Assembly: GCA_011064865.1 (NCBI GenBank)
Contig: JAAKFX010000085.1
Location: 1-6,983 of the forward strand
Source of the DNA: Candidatus Anoxychlamydiales bacterium
GTDB taxonomy: Bacteria > Chlamydiota > Chlamydiia > Chlamydiales > SM23-39
DNA: 6,983 nt
Direction: 5' to 3'
The first letter of the stretch is position 1, and each line of letters begins with the position of its first letter. The position numbers were made by a program, and so were the translations under genes. Positions 5,346 to 6,983 of the stretch are shown here, piece by piece. The notes below the pieces were generated by a model that worked only from the letters and a program-made list of their open reading frames with translations, made no database searches and had not been told where the DNA came from.

Positions 5346-6158
5346 TTAAAAAGAAAAAGGAACTAAATAACTAACAGAGAAGAGGTTAACGCTTTCAGGA
5401 CATCTTTTAGCTAAAACCCTTCTTTTATATTCGAAACTAAGAGTACCCCAAACTCTCAAACGATAGCCATATTTGAAGCCGAGATCGATATTTCTCTCCC
5501 TGATCCGGCCATAGCCATCAAAATTGAATATATCCACAAATTCTTTTCTACCATAGCCATGCATAGCATCGGCAAATATAGCCCATTTTCTTTTGTCATT
5601 GACATTACCCTCTAGAGAAAAATGAGCTCTAAGCCAGGGAGAGCCCTCATTAGCAATACCAATAGCACCATATAGCCAAAAACGTGCTCGCCAATAATCA
5701 AAGCGCGAGAACTCTTTTCCAAAAGCTAGATTAAACTCAAAATCAGCATTTGAGTGATACATAGTAGAGACATCTTTAAGACTCTCGGATGAGACTATTC
5801 TAAAATTACCACCGACACTAACACTTAAGGGATCTCCTAAGATATCATCTTTAAAAAGGTATCTTGTTTGAAAGGCTACAGATCGAAATCCAAACTTTTG
5901 GCGGGGAGTTTCAATGAGCTCCAAATCTGAGTCTATACTCCATTGAAGTGATGGAGCAAAGGAGATATTAAAATGAACTAAATGATCATTGGAAGTTGAG
6001 TCTAATTGAATTAAAGCAGCATTTACTTTGCTATAAAATGAATATCTATATTTTGATAACAAATGAAATTCATAAACATCTCCAAACCATGGCGCTCTTT
6101 CTAATGCAAAAGATGCAGTAGATAACAATAGAGAAACTAATACAAATATTTTTCGCAT
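5346..6158 (-). CDS. Predicted beta-barrel outer-membrane protein
   Basis: 270 residues from ATG 6158; an upstream TTG at 6161 would add only one residue. Residues 1-18 ([18 protein letters not shown]) are a clear Sec signal peptide, with cleavage expected after Ala18. The mature protein starts LERAPWFGDVYEFH and is rich in alternating polar/hydrophobic strands with many aromatic residues (for example YRYSFYSKVNAAL, LSVSVGGNFRIV, NIDLGFKYGYRLRV, GTLSFEYKRRVL). It ends SYLVPFSF; a C-terminal Phe on a beta-strand is the usual recognition signal for outer-membrane barrel assembly. I cannot name the family or substrate; a porin-like or structural role is possible. The ATG overlaps the trxB stop codon as TGATG, so it is probably translated from the same mRNA by coupling. 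AAGGA lies about 11 bases before the ATG. Base composition looks less AT-rich than lgt or rlmH. Confidence 0.82.
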   Translation of the reverse strand: MRKIFVLVSLLLSTASFALERAPWFGDVYEFHLLSKYRYSFYSKVNAALIQLDSTSNDHLVHFNISFAPSLQWSIDSDLELIETPRQKFGFRSVAFQTRYLFKDDILGDPLSVSVGGNFRIVSSESLKDVSTMYHSNADFEFNLAFGKEFSRFDYWRARFWLYGAIGIANEGSPWLRAHFSLEGNVNDKRKWAIFADAMHGYGRKEFVDIFNFDGYGRIRERNIDLGFKYGYRLRVWGTLSFEYKRRVLAKRCPESVNLFSVSYLVPFSF

Positions 6159-6983
6159 CAATGCAAAAATCCTTTATCGAGAAGATATTTTTCTACATCT
6201 AAAGCTGCCATACAACCTGATCCTGCAGCTGTTACAGCTTGGCGATATGTATAATCTTGCACATCGCCTGCAGCAAAAACTCCATCGATTGATGTTTTTG
6301 TTGTTCCTTTTTCAACTTTTATATATCCATTAGGCTCTAATGTCACTTGAGAATTTAAAAAACTAGTGTTTGGAGTGTGACCAATTGCAAAAAATACACC
6401 AGCAGCCACTCTTTTTTCTGTTTTATTTGTTTTATTGTTTTTTACAACAACCTCTCCAACAATATTATCTCCTAAAATTTCAATGATTTCACTATTCCAT
6501 AAAACTTCAATTTTAGGATGATCTAAAGCTCTTTGAGCCATGATTTTGGAAGCTCTAAATTGATCTCTTCTGTGTACTATATAAACTTTTTTGCCATATT
6601 TGGTTAAAAATACAGCCTCTTCGACAGCGCTATCTCCCCCACCAATTACAAAAAGATCTTTATCACGAAAGATTGGAGCGGCACCATCACATATTGCACA
6701 AGCAGTAACTCCTTTTTGCCAAAACTCACCATCATTTGCACCTGGAATATCTAATCTTTTAGCATTAGCGCCAGTTGCTATAATTATTGAGTGAGTTGAA
6801 TATTCAGATTTTGAGCCTTTTACAAGAAATGTTTCTTTTGATAGATCGATACTTATTGCATCTTCAATTAAACAAATTGATCCAAATCTTTTAGCTTGAA
6901 GCTGCATATTTTCCATAAGTTTAGGACCTAAAATAGCTCCTGGAAAACCTGGGAAATTTTCAACTTCAGTTGTGGTCATAAGC
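6158..6983 (-). CDS. trxB: Thioredoxin reductase, N-terminus cut by window edge
   Basis: FAD- and NADPH-dependent flavoenzyme that reduces thioredoxin in the cytosol. The frame is open to the right edge. The first visible residues are [15 protein letters not shown], which in the family lie about 40 residues in, so the FAD-binding GxGxxG at the true N-terminus is outside the window and the ATG at 6979 is internal. The redox pair is in ACAICDGA (Cys codons at 6700-6698 and 6691-6689). The NADPH site is [12 protein letters not shown], followed by [11 protein letters not shown]. The C-terminal FAD motif is [11 protein letters not shown], followed by [15 protein letters not shown]. All expected residues are intact. 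It ends in TGA at 6160-6158, overlapping the ATG of the outer-membrane protein gene. Proximity of trxB and acpS recalls chlamydial gene order, here with two extra genes between them. Confidence 0.95.
   Translation of the reverse strand, partial: LMTTTEVENFPGFPGAILGPKLMENMQLQAKRFGSICLIEDAISIDLSKETFLVKGSKSEYSTHSIIIATGANAKRLDIPGANDGEFWQKGVTACAICDGAAPIFRDKDLFVIGGGDSAVEEAVFLTKYGKKVYIVHRRDQFRASKIMAQRALDHPKIEVLWNSEIIEILGDNIVGEVVVKNNKTNKTEKRVAAGVFFAIGHTPNTSFLNSQVTLEPNGYIKVEKGTTKTSIDGVFAAGDVQDYTYRQAVTAAGSGCMAALDVEKYLLDKGFLH

Noticed and set aside
6591..6794. 67-codon open frame on the plus strand
   Set aside because: Antisense to the conserved core of trxB; no upstream signals and no recognisable domain.

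Overview
The window is strongly AT-rich. It mixes ordinary bacterial housekeeping genes with small proteins of eukaryotic style: one clear F-box protein and three tandem relatives of a Cys-rich, RING/U-box-like family. This mix, together with acpS lying close to trxB, as I recall from chlamydial genomes, suggests an obligate intracellular bacterium. A chlamydia-like organism (environmental Chlamydiae, for example a Rhabdochlamydia/Simkania-type lineage) is my best guess. That is inference from gene content; no search was possible.

Layout. 1-999 (minus) is lgt, cut by the left window edge, with a long insertion and a near-consensus promoter that places the transcript start almost at the start codon. 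1131-2774 (plus) holds three tandem paralogues that I do not recognise as a named family. Each has a beta-rich N-terminal part, a Cys-rich RING/U-box/SP-RING-like core with CC and CPxC motifs, and a C-terminal coiled coil. The first copy is broken by a single missing base. Each copy has its own candidate promoter at nearly the same distance from its start codon. 2847-4850 (plus) is a housekeeping run: rlmH, a membrane-anchored PIN-TRAM protein, and acpS overlapping it. On the minus strand, 4862-5200 is a short F-box gene with its own strong promoter, convergent with acpS. Further right on the minus strand, trxB (cut by the right edge) is followed by a predicted beta-barrel outer-membrane protein whose ATG overlaps the trxB stop as TGATG.

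How the genes may work together. lgt (lipoprotein lipidation), acpS (acyl-carrier-protein activation), rlmH (ribosome maturation) and trxB (thiol redox) are core functions. The F-box protein and the RING-like triad have the look of host-directed ubiquitin-system effectors: F-box proteins bind Skp1 in SCF ligases, and RING/U-box domains recruit E2 enzymes. All four carry their own promoters and sit between core genes, which suggests acquired and expanded accessory genes. Whether the RING-like family truly binds zinc or E2 is a hypothesis.

No rRNA, tRNA, CRISPR array or insertion sequence was seen. No gene-free stretch exceeds about 200 bases, and no convincing GC-rich intrinsic terminator was found.
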